From Cycas panzhihuaensis (taxonomy: Eukaryota > Cycadophyta): a DNA stretch of 64,000 nt. The notes under the pieces are model-generated. The model did not search any database, was not told the DNA's origin, and saw only the letters and a program-made list of their open reading frames with translations. Shown one piece after another: positions 21,868 to 32,743 of the stretch. The position numbers and the translations under genes were made by a program. How positions within the stretch are numbered: position 1 is the first letter of the stretch; each line of letters starts with the position of its first letter. Where the stretch lies: NCBI GenBank assembly GCA_023213395.1, contig CM041465.1:195493741-195557740 (forward strand), read 5' to 3'.

Positions 21868-24187
21868 CCTGAAAAGAACCTCATTTCACGTCTTATTAGC
21901 TCTCAAACAACACGTTCAACTATGGTAATTCTACTCTCTTCCTCGTCTCCTTCATAGGTACGCCTGCAACACTACGTTTTCTGCCATTCCAGACCAGGAT
22001 CCTGTCACATGGCAAGAAACTCTCCTCCAAGCATTTTCAAGCAAGATCTCCTCGTTTCTCCTTCAGCTTTCACCCAACAAGTGCCTTCCACAGCTCTACT
22101 TTAGGAAATACCCTGCAAACCTTGTAGGACCTGCTCTCTTCCACTGGTTGCAGGGGTAGATCTGCCCTTAACTCAGCCCAGCATGTATCCCTTACTTCAT
22201 TTTTATGGTTCAACACATACTTACTCTATTAGAGTTTGTTCAAAAGTATATATTTCTTCCTTTTTTTGTCCTTTGGCTGTAAAAAGGATTGCTCTTTCTT
22301 GTGTTTGGCTTTAAATACCTCAATTTCCTTCCCTTCTCCACTGGTTTTCTTCAAGAAAGTTATGGGAGAGGGTTTACAAGGATCGAGTGAAAGGAGTAAG
22401 GTGGGATCCATCCCATTTAGACCTACGCCCCAAGGGCAAACCCCTTCCTATCCTTCCTCTCTTGCACCCATGCTTTCCTTAAGCTAACTAGGAGTGGGTG
22501 GAATCTAAGCCTGCGTTAGATATCAGCATACACGGCCCTTTCTATGCTAGTTCCAGGCCTGCACGCTCTCCCTTTGGGCCCTCTCTATGCCCCTGACATT
22601 GTCCAGAACCCATTCGGACCCTTGGCAATGTTTGCATGGCGATTCGCTGCCCATAGCGACTCCACTACTTAGGCATCTCTCTTACGTCCCACAACATTTA
22701 TCCTCATGCTTGTTTGCTGCTCATAGGCTATCATATAACCTTCATCTTGTTGTATTTTGAGGTTGTGTGGAGATCCATTTGTGGAGGGTTTTGCCATCCT
22801 AACGCTACCCCTTCCTTCTTGCTTGGTATGCATGGTCTTTCTTTGAGGAGGGTAGAATTGCTTTTAGCAGTAGTTTTACTAATTTAAGATACAAAATTTT
22901 AGCATTTATATTATATCTTTGCCTATATAATATCTTGCATCTTGGCAACCCCTTCTTGGAAGGGAAAACCCCTTGTGGTTGTAGGTTTGAATCAATGTTC
23001 GTGAAGGGAAAGAATGTATGACTCCGGGTAAGTCTTCACCCTTCTTTCCTCTTCTATTTTATTCGCTTCTTTGTATGTTTGTTAGCTTTCTTTGCTTTTT
23101 CCCGCTCCATTTTGTCCTTTATACGAGGAAGGTAAGGAAGCCCTTATTTTTCACTCCAACTTTGGTTACACACCAACTAAAGGTGAGAGGGCGTATGTTG
23201 CATGAAAATGAGGTTCTCCGTCAACTTCTACACTTCCCAGGTACGCATCGTCTCTCTCCTTCCACCTCATTCCTTTTCATGCTCTTATCAAGTATCTATT
23301 ACATTTGTTTGATAAGTCACACAAAGGTAAAAAGGGTAATAAACTAACTACTTACATTTGCTTTGCATAAGCGTGTTGTGTGCTTGTTTTTATAGGAAAA
23401 TGACATAATAGGAACTGCAACCCTCCCCCATTTTCCTACCTAGTCTGAAAACACCCTTAGTTGCATTTCACTTAGCTTGCATGCTTGAATGCACATAAGA
23501 CACTTATTCCTTTTTTTCCTCTTGGTCTTTTGTCATTGAAAAGAACAAAGAGAGAGGGAGAGTAGCTCTTAGTCACCCTTTTTCCCATTCGTTTCCTTGG
23601 TTAGATTTGCCTTACGCTAATTAGTCTAAGGGAAGCCTATCCACACTTGTCTTAGGCCCTTTGCCTATAGTCCTTTGTCTTACGTTCCTTCGCTATAGGA
23701 ACCCCTCCTCTGAGGGTCTCTCCTCCTCCTTTCTGGCCATCCAAGGGTGGGAGGACCTTACCCTTTGGGACTATCCAAGGTACCCCTGTGTATCTCTCCT
23801 CTCGGAATCGAAAGTGAAAGCTACTTCAAGGAAGTTGGGCACCACCCACGGGTCCCAAACTCGTGCTCCGGTGCACGAATGCCGTGTGTGGTGTTCTTTT
23901 CTGCTTATAGGTTTCCGCCCATACCCCAGCATTAGCTGTTGACCATCTCAATTCCTACTAAGCGTAGTGACCATCCCATAAATGTGATTCCACTGGCAAC
24001 CATACTGGGGACCTACTAGTAAGGGAGCTAGTTCCTATCTCTTCTTGTTGATGCTACTACCTCTTAATAGCTTTCTCCCTTTTGTCCCTTTCGTTGGGCA
24101 GCCCCTAGCACATACCTTGTATTCTTCTTTCTCTTCTAACACATTGACGAGTTTTGTATGCGACGCTTCTCACGTCGCCTATGAGGT

Positions 24188-26360
24188 TTGCCCATGTTGT
24201 TAGAAGATCCCACGTACCACCTCCTTCCATCATCATATTTTGATTCAACAATGGAAGGATATCCTTCGGATTGGGCATACCATGCATTTGCTCCCGGAGC
24301 TCATGAGTTCCCCACATCTTTCCTATGGTCCACCCAAGAGGGTGATGATCCTATTTACTATCTAGGTAATCAACAACACCCACTTGATGTCCATCCCTCT
24401 ACTCACGGAGTAGAGGGTGCATCTTCTCTTGAGATTCATCACCCAGGTGGTGATTCTTACGAGAAGCGCCCTGAGGGGTCCACTTCGTTTGAGGTCCCAT
24501 CTACCTCTTACGATCAGGTGGATACCCCTCCCATCGATGTGGTTGAAGCCCTTAATGAGTGCTTTCGTGCTACTCGCCTTCAACCACATCCTAAGTGGTT
24601 TGAAGATGCCTTGTGTGGTGGGGCATCTTCCTTATCCATGCTTGCCCCACCGTCTTCATCCACATTTATACCTCCTACAACAAGTAACCTATTTGTACCA
24701 ACACATCTATCCTGTCCAATTGTAACATCTACTTTGGAGATGTCCATTGCGCTTCCTACTTCTCTTCGCAGTCCCAACTCTTCTTGGACATCTCGCAGTG
24801 TGGCTTTCTTCCAGCTTGGGGTTAGCATGCCTCTTCCAAGCCAAGCAAATATGCCACCTCCAAACGTGACACACACATTTCCCGTTAGACCTAAGGGTCC
24901 TGTTTATACCTCTACCTCTAGTCATGTGGGACCCGTTTTCACATGCACCCAGACTTAGTCTAGTGGTCCTTCTCTTTACGTAACCCCAGGCTATACATCT
25001 CAACCTTGGGGGCATGGTAAAGGGAACCACATTTTTGTTTATGGAGTGGACCCTGTACACCCATATGAGGTCGCACCACCCACGAGTAGCCCATATGGGC
25101 AGAACTCGGTCCCTCACCTCTCATTTCCACCATCTTGGGTAGCTCCTTATGCCGCGCCTTCGTAAGGAAGCCCAACTTCTTTTCAAGACGCTTATCCTCA
25201 GGTCCCTTTTTAACAAGGGGTATTTCCTCAAGGAGGGATGGGCCTTCCACCCCCATCTGCTCCTTATTCATTGCCTTCTTCGTCTTCTACTGATCCCCCT
25301 GAAGTTCCCAAGTTTGATGGAACCTCATTGCAGGATCCAGCAGAGAATGTCTGTAGTTTCTCTATAGCATGTATAGATTACTGGGCTTACGATCACATAT
25401 TAATGAAACTATTTCCACGATCTCTTCGAGGCGATGCCCTCAAATGGTTTTATCACCTACCTGCCTATTCTATCTACTCATTCCAGCAACTCGTGGATGA
25501 GTTTATCAATTATTTTGATGTGACTCTTTCATTTAAGAGTGGAATGAAATCTCTCCTCTCGCTTAAATAAGGTCACAATGAGATGAATCGTGACTTTGTG
25601 TGGCGATTCCACGACCTCCTCCATTCCACCAAGGCTACTTTGCCCGAGGAATTAAAGAGGGATATCTTTATCAACACACATGTGATTCCACCATTGTGAA
25701 GTGCTTGGCACTTTAAGCTATTGAGATACAAGCTAGACTCAAGAAGCCCCTTAAGCCCTCACAGCGACGTGAAGCACCTCCCCCAACCAAAGAAACTAAA
25801 CCTCAACAATCCACTAGGTCTTCTTCCCACTCAACCAAGAAGACCCTAGACCCACTTACCTTCGCCATACGTTCATTCGAACGTACGATGAAGGAACTTA
25901 AACTTCAAGCTCCTTCATCGCCCACATCTAACAAACCAATCCAACAAGCTTCCCATGCCACTCCTCCCAAGGGTAGCAACACCCAGTCCTCTTAAGTAAG
26001 GAAAATCAATTCCTCGCTTGAGAAGAAGTGGTGCTCTACTCATGGAGAATGCTTCCATGACGATTCTCACTGTTGGGTTCAACATCCTAGGGATGCCTCG
26101 TAATGCAACTCATCTCCCAAATGGGCCTCAAGGCCTAACCTCGACCAACCGGTCCATAGAGATCTGTTCCCCAAGCATTGGGAGCGCGATCGCAACTTTC
26201 AACTGAAGAATAACCAGAACCGGGGGAGATCACCGAATCCATGCCCTTCACACGGTAAAGGGAAGGGCTCATGGGGTTCGTCTTCTTCCTCGTGTTCCCC
26301 AGACTATCGTACCCCCTCACCTTCGCGGTCTCGGAATAAGGGAAAGAAGGTGATCCAGAT
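24188..26360 (+). pseudogene. Tat-like gag, copy B
   Basis: This is the better-preserved gag. It is open for 256 codons from 24188 to a TAG at 24958. The N-terminal region is rich in Pro, Ser and His. The core (about 25289-25690) has PEVPKFDGTS, ILMKLFPRSLRGDALKWF and FQQLVDEFINYF, matching the retrotransposon gag family. After the core about 45 bases are missing compared with copy A. The basic tail holds HGECFHDDSHC, a possible variant metal-binding knuckle (about 26041-26075). Several stops and shifts remain. Confidence 0.8.
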
Positions 26361-27150
26361 GCTTGAGGCCACCCCTCTATATACCTTGACTCAGTCTCAA
26401 GCTGCCAAAGAGGTAACAGGCACCTCTTTGTCCGTTCCACATCTTGCTCCTCTTCTGGAAGTCCCTTTACTTCCCAAGACCATTCTTGTTCATCCAGGTC
26501 GCTACGACTTCAGGAGAGCCTTTCCCCAACCTACGGTGAAGGGGAAGTCCTTTTCTATTGTCGATGAGCTTTGTACCGTGGCCGACGGGATGTCCATTAT
26601 GGATGTCTTGAGAAGTTGTTCTAAATAGTGGACACTCTTTTTAGAAGCTTTAGGATTATGTGACACACCGGTTCACGCTTTGAGTATTGCCCAAAGTCGA
26701 GAGCCCGTCATTTCTTTCGATCCTAAAGACCTTCCTCCTGCTTGTGAAAGGGAGCACCAGTGGAACTTCCCTTTCACTATTTTTGTCGATACACTTGATT
26801 ACACTTTCCGAAGAACTGTTGTCAACAATGGTTCTTCTGTTAATGCCATGCCCTTGCGCGTCATACAAGAGCTAGGCATTTCTGCCTTGGAACTCGTTCC
26901 ATGGTGATGTCAAGGCTACGATGGTAGCGAGAAGACTCCCTTAGGATTTGTTTCGGTCCCTCTTACTCTTGAGGACAAGACTATCCTCGCCGATATTGTA
27001 GTCCTCGACATAGACGTTGACTATAATCTCCTTTTGGGTCGACTATGGCTTAATCAAATGGAGGCCGTGTGTTCAACCCGTTGGGGGTAACTCAAGTTCG
27101 TCCATGATGGGCGAATGAGGGTTATTTCCCACGAACTCCCACCTACCAAA
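26361..27150 (+). pseudogene. Tat-like protease, copy B
   Basis: An N-terminal pol extension (26350-26628) leads into the retropepsin domain. The active site reads VNNGSSVNAMPLRV (about 26819-26860), with the catalytic Asp replaced by Asn. The flap region absent from copy A is present here (TPLGFVSVPLTL), followed by DIVVLDIDVDYNLLLGRLWL, the hydrophobic block that ends with the LLGR-W motif of Tat proteases. Stops occur before and after. It would not be active because of the lost Asp. Confidence 0.75.
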
Positions 27151-28330
27151 TAATCCCGTCAAACCAACCAAGCAAGCCATGGTCGTGTGAAGGAGGACAA
27201 AGACCCTTCCACCCATGCCTTGGCTTGTTCTATCAGCGTTCCCGATTCATCTCATTCTAAAGGAGATCCTGCATCTTCTTTCTCGACCCTTACCTGTTTC
27301 ACTCCTATTGGTGTTGGAAGCTATGGGTACCTTGCCATATTTAGCGACGACAAGTCACATGGCGAGGACGAGAACCTTCCTCACCCTATTTCCTTCCTTC
27401 GCATTAGTAGGAGACACTCTACTTGTTCTAGGTCCCAACCTAGAACCCCTCTCGTTGGAGAGACCAATCACCCCCTTGTATCACATGTTATTACTCATGT
27501 CGATCCACCAATCCTTGGCTCTTCTTCTTCATCACCCCCTGTGAGTGCTGAATCTAGGGAACTTCCTTTTGCCCCTTATAAGGGGCCCCTTTCCGACTCT
27601 TCCTTAGAGTCTCTTGGGGATGTTGGGTAGCCTGCTGACCACCACGGTCTCGTTGCTCCCACTTCTTCTCTTGCCTCGTCTATTCGAAGTAAGGTCATCC
27701 ACGGGGTGGATTACTTTGAAGACGATGAGGCTCTACTTGAGCACTTAGTAGGCTCCATGTCCAACCTTCCTTCTGGTCACCATAGACTTGGCCACCAGAA
27801 GGTCTTAGCGATTGGGTCCACTCTTGCCAACCCAATCCCATCTCCTGTTCCATCTGCTCCTGTTGACCTTTCCCCCCTTCATTTTGAGGAGGGGAATGCC
27901 ATGTGCATGGGGGCAACCCAGGACATAGTCCTTGCCCTATGTAAGGTCATTAAGGTGGGGGCTGAATGTTCTCCTGATGAAGTAAGGGAATATTACCTTT
28001 TGTTCTAGAATTTCCAAGATGTTTTTACGTGGGACTATTCTAACATAAAGGGAATCGACCCCTCCATTGTCACCCACAACCTTACCACAGTCCCTAGTGC
28101 TCACCCTATGCGCCAGAAGCAATGCCCACTACACCCCAAACTCTCAGCCACTGTCAAAATGAAGGTTGAGAAACTCCTAGACGACACTCTGAAATGAGCC
28201 TAAACTACCATTCTAAGTGCATTCCCATTCCTCCTAGTGACAGGCAGGATGGCGCCTTAGGGTGGCTTTCGTGTTTCTTTTGAGTTTCTCCCGTGGAACC
28301 CCTTTTGTTCCCCCTTCCTTTGGGGATCTC
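27151..28330 (+). pseudogene. Linker and RT start, Tat-like copy B
   Basis: This parallels 15480-16620. The linker is open over 27187-27630 and 27706-28008. RT begins near 28030 with GIDPSIVTHN and goes on to KMKVEKLL at about 28155-28180, then fades as in copy A. No Y-x-D-D box follows. The same breakpoint in both copies shows that the RT loss was present before the two copies separated. Confidence 0.65.
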
Positions 28331-29019
28331 GTCTTCCTGCTTGGACATTTCCCCCAAGTAGGACGACGTGTTGAAGTGTCATTACTCCCTTGTCATTTTC
28401 TCTTCCTTGGTATATTCTGCTATGCTCCTCTGTGGACATGTGTGCCACCTTATCTCCTAGCCTCACGCGCCTCTATCGCCACTACTCATGGTGATCATGT
28501 GTGCCTCTGCTAGGAATATGGCCCTACATGAAAGGAAGTATGTATAACTCAAACAAATATCATAACACAAAAATCATACAATAATCAACTCAAAATATCA
28601 TCAACCATACCCTCATACATCCGTGTACCCCCATACACATACATACACAAACATGGAAACATAAATATACATCATCTGTCACATGTTATGATATACACAT
28701 CATACATCAAATGGGGTATCATTCCCCCCATCTATACATATAAAACAATCATCATGTATCATATCGTACAACTAGTATGGTACATCATCCGTGGGAAGAC
28801 GGAATCCTTGAAGGGAGGAGTATAGTCATGTGGTAATATATGGTGACTCCCTAGAGGTCCGTGCTTTCCCTGTCTAAACCAAAATCCCTACACTCTACTC
28901 TACTGCTGCCCCGTCCTTGGGGTGTCATCTCCTGGCCTGTGTGATCCCTCTCTTGGGGACCACATACCTCCTAAGCTCCTCCTGTGCCTCTAGGAGCTCT
29001 CTATCTTGCTCCCCTCGTC
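28331..29019. other. Spacer before antisense PMD gene, copy B
   Basis: Counterpart of 16721-17346. AT-rich, with no coding signal on the plus strand. It likely includes the 3' untranslated region of the antisense gene. Confidence 0.45.
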
Positions 29020-30537
29020 TCATGGCCTCTTGGGGGTTGTCGCTACCGTATGTGTGTATGTCCTGCTCCGCGATGATCTCGAGGCCACCTTGTCCACCTG
29101 CCGATCATATCGAGCCTGGATACGATCTCGGTCTCCCTCTACTCCTTGGAGCCTCCCCTCCATCCCCTGAAGACGCTCCTCCATCACTGCCATCCGGATG
29201 CGACTCTCGGCATCCCCTCTAGCTCCTCCCTGGGCCTCCAGTGCCTATACCTAACCTCGTAGGGCATCCCTCTTAGCCAAGGTCTCGTCCAGCTCTACCT
29301 GTAAGCGTCCCATACGTGCCTCATGCTCTCAGGACTTTGCGATCCAAACATCCCTCGCCCTCACCAACAGGGTGAATGTTGTCGTGTGGGAACCTACCGA
29401 TCTGGGCTCGTCTCCTGCCTGGATGGGAGGTTGCCCTTCCGCGTAGGCCTGGGGGAACATCTCACAGACTACTACCTATACCAATTGTTGTATCTCCGCT
29501 ATACCTACAAATCCAACACGTCACATGTCAGTACGTGTCTATGTACATGCCAAACCAAAATTAAACAACATACGGCAATCGAAAGATGATAAGAGAAGGC
29601 AGTGTCTCACTTAGTGCGACTGTCAGATCCTCGACTTGGATGATGGCCTATGCCCCAGGCACTCCACTAGCTGCAGGTACCTCCTCCTCCTCCAATACCT
29701 CCTCAGCCATCGCCTTAGCTATTGGGGCATTCCTCCTCTCCTCTGCTAGTGCCGCTTCCTCTCCGGATCTCCTAATAATCCGTAGCCTTCAGGCTCGGGT
29801 CACCAAGCCCCTACTCTCCTCTGCAGCTCCTGAAGGGCCTGCCTCTCCTCTTGCGGTCTCTGAAGGGCTTGCCTCTCCTCCTGCAGTCCCTGATGGACAT
29901 GCACCTCCTCCTGTGGCTCATGACAGGCCAGCCCTATCACCACCATCTCCTCCATCACCACTGTCTCATGGGGCAACTCCTACCCCACGTGCCTCGTCGT
30001 CACTGTCCTACCTCACTGCTCGATATAGGTCAGATATGAAATCTGCCATGGTGAGGAGGTCCAGTGATGTAGCCTCCACTGAGCGACAGACATGTGCCTG
30101 GTCCTCAGTCCCCTTGAACCTGGTCTGCCACCTGTGTACCATCGGGGCCCACTTTGAAATGGGTGTGGTCCTCCTGTCGGTGCCAGCGCTCCAAAGTGAT
30201 AAAAAAACCAACACTGTAGAAGGGTGTTGTATGATAGACCACCCTTCCCTACCACCCGAATAGCATCCAACTAGGCGACAAGGTTTACCACTATGAAGGT
30301 AGTCCAATCCAGTCTCTCTCCTACCTCGCATCTCCTCACAGCATCCATCCACCCACCAAGAACGTCTCGATAGTTATGTTTTTAGGATATCCGTAATAGA
30401 ATACACAATGTGATCAACTTCCTCACACGAGGAACTCCTGACATCACCATACTCTGTAGAGGGATATCTCTCCTCTCCCATCTATCTGAGCCCGTGAAGT
30501 ACGTGGCTGCCTCCTTGTATGCTGCCTCATTGCTAGG
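29020..30537 (-). pseudogene. Antisense PMD gene, copy B (5' end missing)
   Basis: The reading direction is opposite to the element. The PMD N-terminal half is lost at 30537. The remaining PMD part (about 30360-30130) reads LDWTTFIVVNL and GGLSYNTLLQCWFFYHFG. The acidic region is at 30050-29611. The intron (29610-29505) is 106 nt, as in copy A. The last exon encodes a strong coiled-coil pattern, with RLQVELDETLAKRDALRG and then MEERLQGMEGRLQGVEGDRD. It ends at TGA 29022-29020, the same stop as copy A. In-frame stops make it a pseudogene. Confidence 0.7.
29505..29610 (-). other. Intron in antisense PMD gene, copy B
   Basis: The donor is GTGAGA at 29610 and the acceptor TTTGTAG at 29505. The length and splice positions equal those of copy A. 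Confidence 0.6.
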
Positions 30538-30712
30538 TACCAAATCCAAATTTCATTTGATTCTGATTATTTTAAAAAATCACATTCATACAGATCTATA
30601 CTATTATTAATGAGGTTATATTGCATCTTTTTCTCTTTAAAATAAACTAAAGATACTTTCTTCAAATTGAATCTCTCAAATTATCTTTTGTCATGATTAT
30701 ATTTACAAACTT
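30538..30712 (-). other. Copia-1 leader, outer part
   Basis: AT-rich sequence next to the copia-1 primer-binding site. It resumes the copia-1 leader interrupted at 9437. No coding signal. Confidence 0.65.
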
Positions 30713-30724
30713 GCTCTGATACCA
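30713..30724 (-). promoter_or_regulatory. Copia-1 primer-binding site
   Basis: The plus strand reads GCTCTGATACCA, so the minus strand reads TGGTATCAGAGC, the exact complement of the plant initiator tRNA-Met 3' end. It directly abuts the 5' LTR. Confidence 0.95.
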
Positions 30725-30936
30725 TGTCAAAACACTTAACGAATTTAAGAGGATAATACTTCAATGCATTAAGGAAGAGAGAGAAATTCCTACATAAATA
30801 CATCATGTGTATATAAAAAGGCTAGTGCATATTAGCCAAGTGTCAATAATACATTAAAGAGGGGTTGAATACATATCCCTCAACTTTACCTTGGAGAACT
30901 TTAGAATACAAAAGATAGAACATTATTTCTCTAATA
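30725..30936 (-). repeat. Copia-1 5' LTR
   Basis: Matches 4613-4824 over its full 212 bp. The plus-strand left end is TGTCAAAACAC, and the right end ATA corresponds to a decayed CA. Confidence 0.85.
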
Positions 30937-32400
30937 GGAATAATGTTATGGACATTGAAATTCAAGCTGTCAAGAAGAACCACACTTAGAATTTAATCAA
31001 ATTACCTATGGAAAAATATATAATTGGTTGTAAATAGATCTATAGAACCAAGTATAAATCATATGGATGTATAGATAAATTCAAGGTTGGACTTGTAGCA
31101 AAAGGCTTCAAGTAGCAAGAAAAGATCAACCACTAAGAAACATCCATTTCTATTACAAAGATGAGCATTATTCCCTTATTGTAGCGATTGGCAGCTTTAC
31201 AAAATAGATGTGAAAAGTGCATATTTAAATAGGGACTTGATAGAAGAAATCTACATGGAATAATTGCCTAACTTTATACAAAAAGGTCAAGAGCACTTGG
31301 TATACTAACTCAAAAAGGTCTTATATGGCTTAAAATAGACTTTAAGAGTCTCATATAAAAACATTGATTAGTACTTTCTCAAAACATATCTAAGAGATCT
31401 CCAAGTGACTTAAACCTATACATCAAAGTCTTAAATAATAAACTAATATTTATGGTATTGTAAATTAATGATTTATTGATTATCAGAAATGAAATTAATA
31501 AAATATAAGAACTAAAAGTATATTTGAGTCATTTATTTAAGAAGTTAAATTTGGGTGTTCTATATTACTTCCTTAAAGTGGAAGTATGGTAAAGGCCTAA
31601 ATGTATTTTCATCTTATAGGAGAAATACCCCAAAAATTTTTGAAGAAATTTAGAACGGATGATTATAAGCCTACACCTATGCCCATGAAGACATGTTATA
31701 AGTTAATAATTGAAGATGGTGGATCAAATATTGATATAACATTATATGGACAATTTGTGGGTAGTCTAAAATACTTGATTATTATTAGATTGATATTTCT
31801 TTTACAATTAAAATGGTGTCTAGGTTTATGACAACACTAAAATAGAGTTACTAAAAAGTTGTAAAAAAGATCCTCATACACTAGAAGGGAAATATATAAT
31901 ATGGACATAAATTCATATACACTGATAACTTCAAATTAGAAGGATTTACATATTTTAATTGCGTTACATGTATAGAAAGTAAAATGTTAACTTCTAGATA
32001 GTATTTTAATTCTCAATTAGTTGTTATTACATGGAGGAATAAAATGTAAGTAAATATTACTTTATCTTTAATTTAAGTAAAGTACAATATTATACTTACA
32101 GTAACTGTTAAATCCATTTAGTTCTGATAGATTATGGATAATATGGGTCTATATTAATTGGAACTAACTATATAATACTATAATAATCAAAGTATATTGA
32201 AGATTGCTAAGAACTTTGTGTTTTATATGCATACCAAACACATTGAGGTGTACCATCATTTGATTCGTGAATTGAATTATAATGTAGTGATCAAGATGGT
32301 ATATAAGAGAATGGAAGAACAACTGGCTTACATCTTCACCATGCCACTAGCTTGAAATAAGTTTTAAGCTTTTAGGAATGGTTTAAATGTCAGAATTAAT
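30937..32400 (+). pseudogene. Copia-2 RT and RNase H
   Basis: The sequence reads MDIEIQAVKKN, IYRTKYKSYG and VGLVAKGFKQ, the opening blocks of copia RT. The catalytic box is decayed (about 31455-31480: INDLLI where YVDDLL is usual). The RNase H end at about 32170-32355 reads NNQSILKIAKNFVFYMHTKH followed by IEVYHHLIRE, and finishes IFTMPLA. Many stops are present. The left part of this pol lies at 4480-4612, on the other side of copia-1. Confidence 0.8.
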
Positions 32401-32411
32401 GAAATAAACAT

Positions 32412-32421
32412 TAAAAGAGAG
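32412..32421 (+). promoter_or_regulatory. Copia-2 polypurine tract
   Basis: TAAAAGAGAG abuts the LTR start TGTTGAAA. Confidence 0.65.
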
Positions 32422-32743
32422 TGTTGAAATATTAATCTTTACATTGGTTTATAATGTACAGTTATGAGACTTTACCTTATCATTGTATTTTAGTAATTCT
32501 TTATTAAAATGTGAGAATGGTGAGTCATTGGGGGTTGCATAATATTCCTTATATATATGATCAATTTAAGATGTAAATATTTTTTTAAAGTTGTATTTAT
32601 GCATTGTGTTATGCAATGTCAAAAGAGATAGAAGATGAATGAGTGAAAAATGAACTGATGCGTTTTAAAATTAATTTTCTTAATGTATTTGAGTTTATCC
32701 TTCTCATGTTTAAATACTAGCTTTTAACTTTTTTAACATAACA
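32422..32743 (+). repeat. Copia-2 3' LTR (right end uncertain)
   Basis: Starts TGTTGAAATATT after the polypurine tract. TTTTTAACATAACA at 32743 gives a fitting TGTT...AACA end. No second copy of this LTR is in the window, so the right end is a guess. Confidence 0.5.

Larger units (their letters stand above)
9438..24143 (+). mobile_element. Tat-like Ty3/gypsy element, copy A (LTR to LTR)
   Basis: LTRs at 9438-12388 and 21225-24143 both begin TGTTTCTC(A/G)GCTACC. They bracket gag, protease, a linker, the start of RT, an antisense PMD gene and an RNase HI frame. The protease active site of the VDNGSS type and the cellular-type RNase HI point to the Tat lineage (Tat/Ogre/Retand). The RT catalytic core and integrase are not found, so this looks like a non-autonomous derivative. 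The two LTRs differ at roughly one base in nine over their first 270 bases, counted by eye, so the insertion is old. Confidence 0.8.
21225..24143 (+). repeat. Tat-like LTR 2 (shared middle LTR)
   Basis: This 2.92-kb LTR is the 3' LTR of copy A and also the 5' LTR of copy B. It matches LTR 1 from end to end, with differences that are mostly transitions. It is followed by a leader and gag exactly as LTR 1 is. Confidence 0.8.
21225..30537 (+). mobile_element. Tat-like element, copy B (3'-truncated)
   Basis: The region repeats 9438-18837 in the same order and orientation: LTR, gag, protease, linker, RT start and antisense PMD gene. Similarity ends at 30537, within the PMD domain, where copia-1 leader sequence resumes. 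The RNase HI, polypurine tract and third LTR are therefore missing. The lack of a right-hand LTR means the original insertion duplication cannot be checked. Confidence 0.8.
4613..30936 (-). mobile_element. Ty1/copia element copia-1, split by a Tat-like tandem
   Basis: The element reads on the minus strand. Its LTRs of about 212 bp lie at 30725-30936 (5') and 4613-4824 (3') and align along their length. The flanking duplications are GCAAT (4608-4612) and GGAAT (30937-30941), one mismatch. A minus-strand primer-binding site sits next to the 5' LTR. The coding order from right to left is gag, zinc knuckle, protease, integrase, RT and RNase H, the copia order. A 21-kb Tat-like tandem (9438-30537) lies inside its leader. 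All domains carry stops, so it is inactive. Confidence 0.85.

Noticed and set aside
21225-30537. Independent second insertion of the Tat-like element
   Set aside because: There is no duplicated target or host sequence between the copies; one LTR with a polypurine tract on its left and gag on its right is shared. A tandem fits better.
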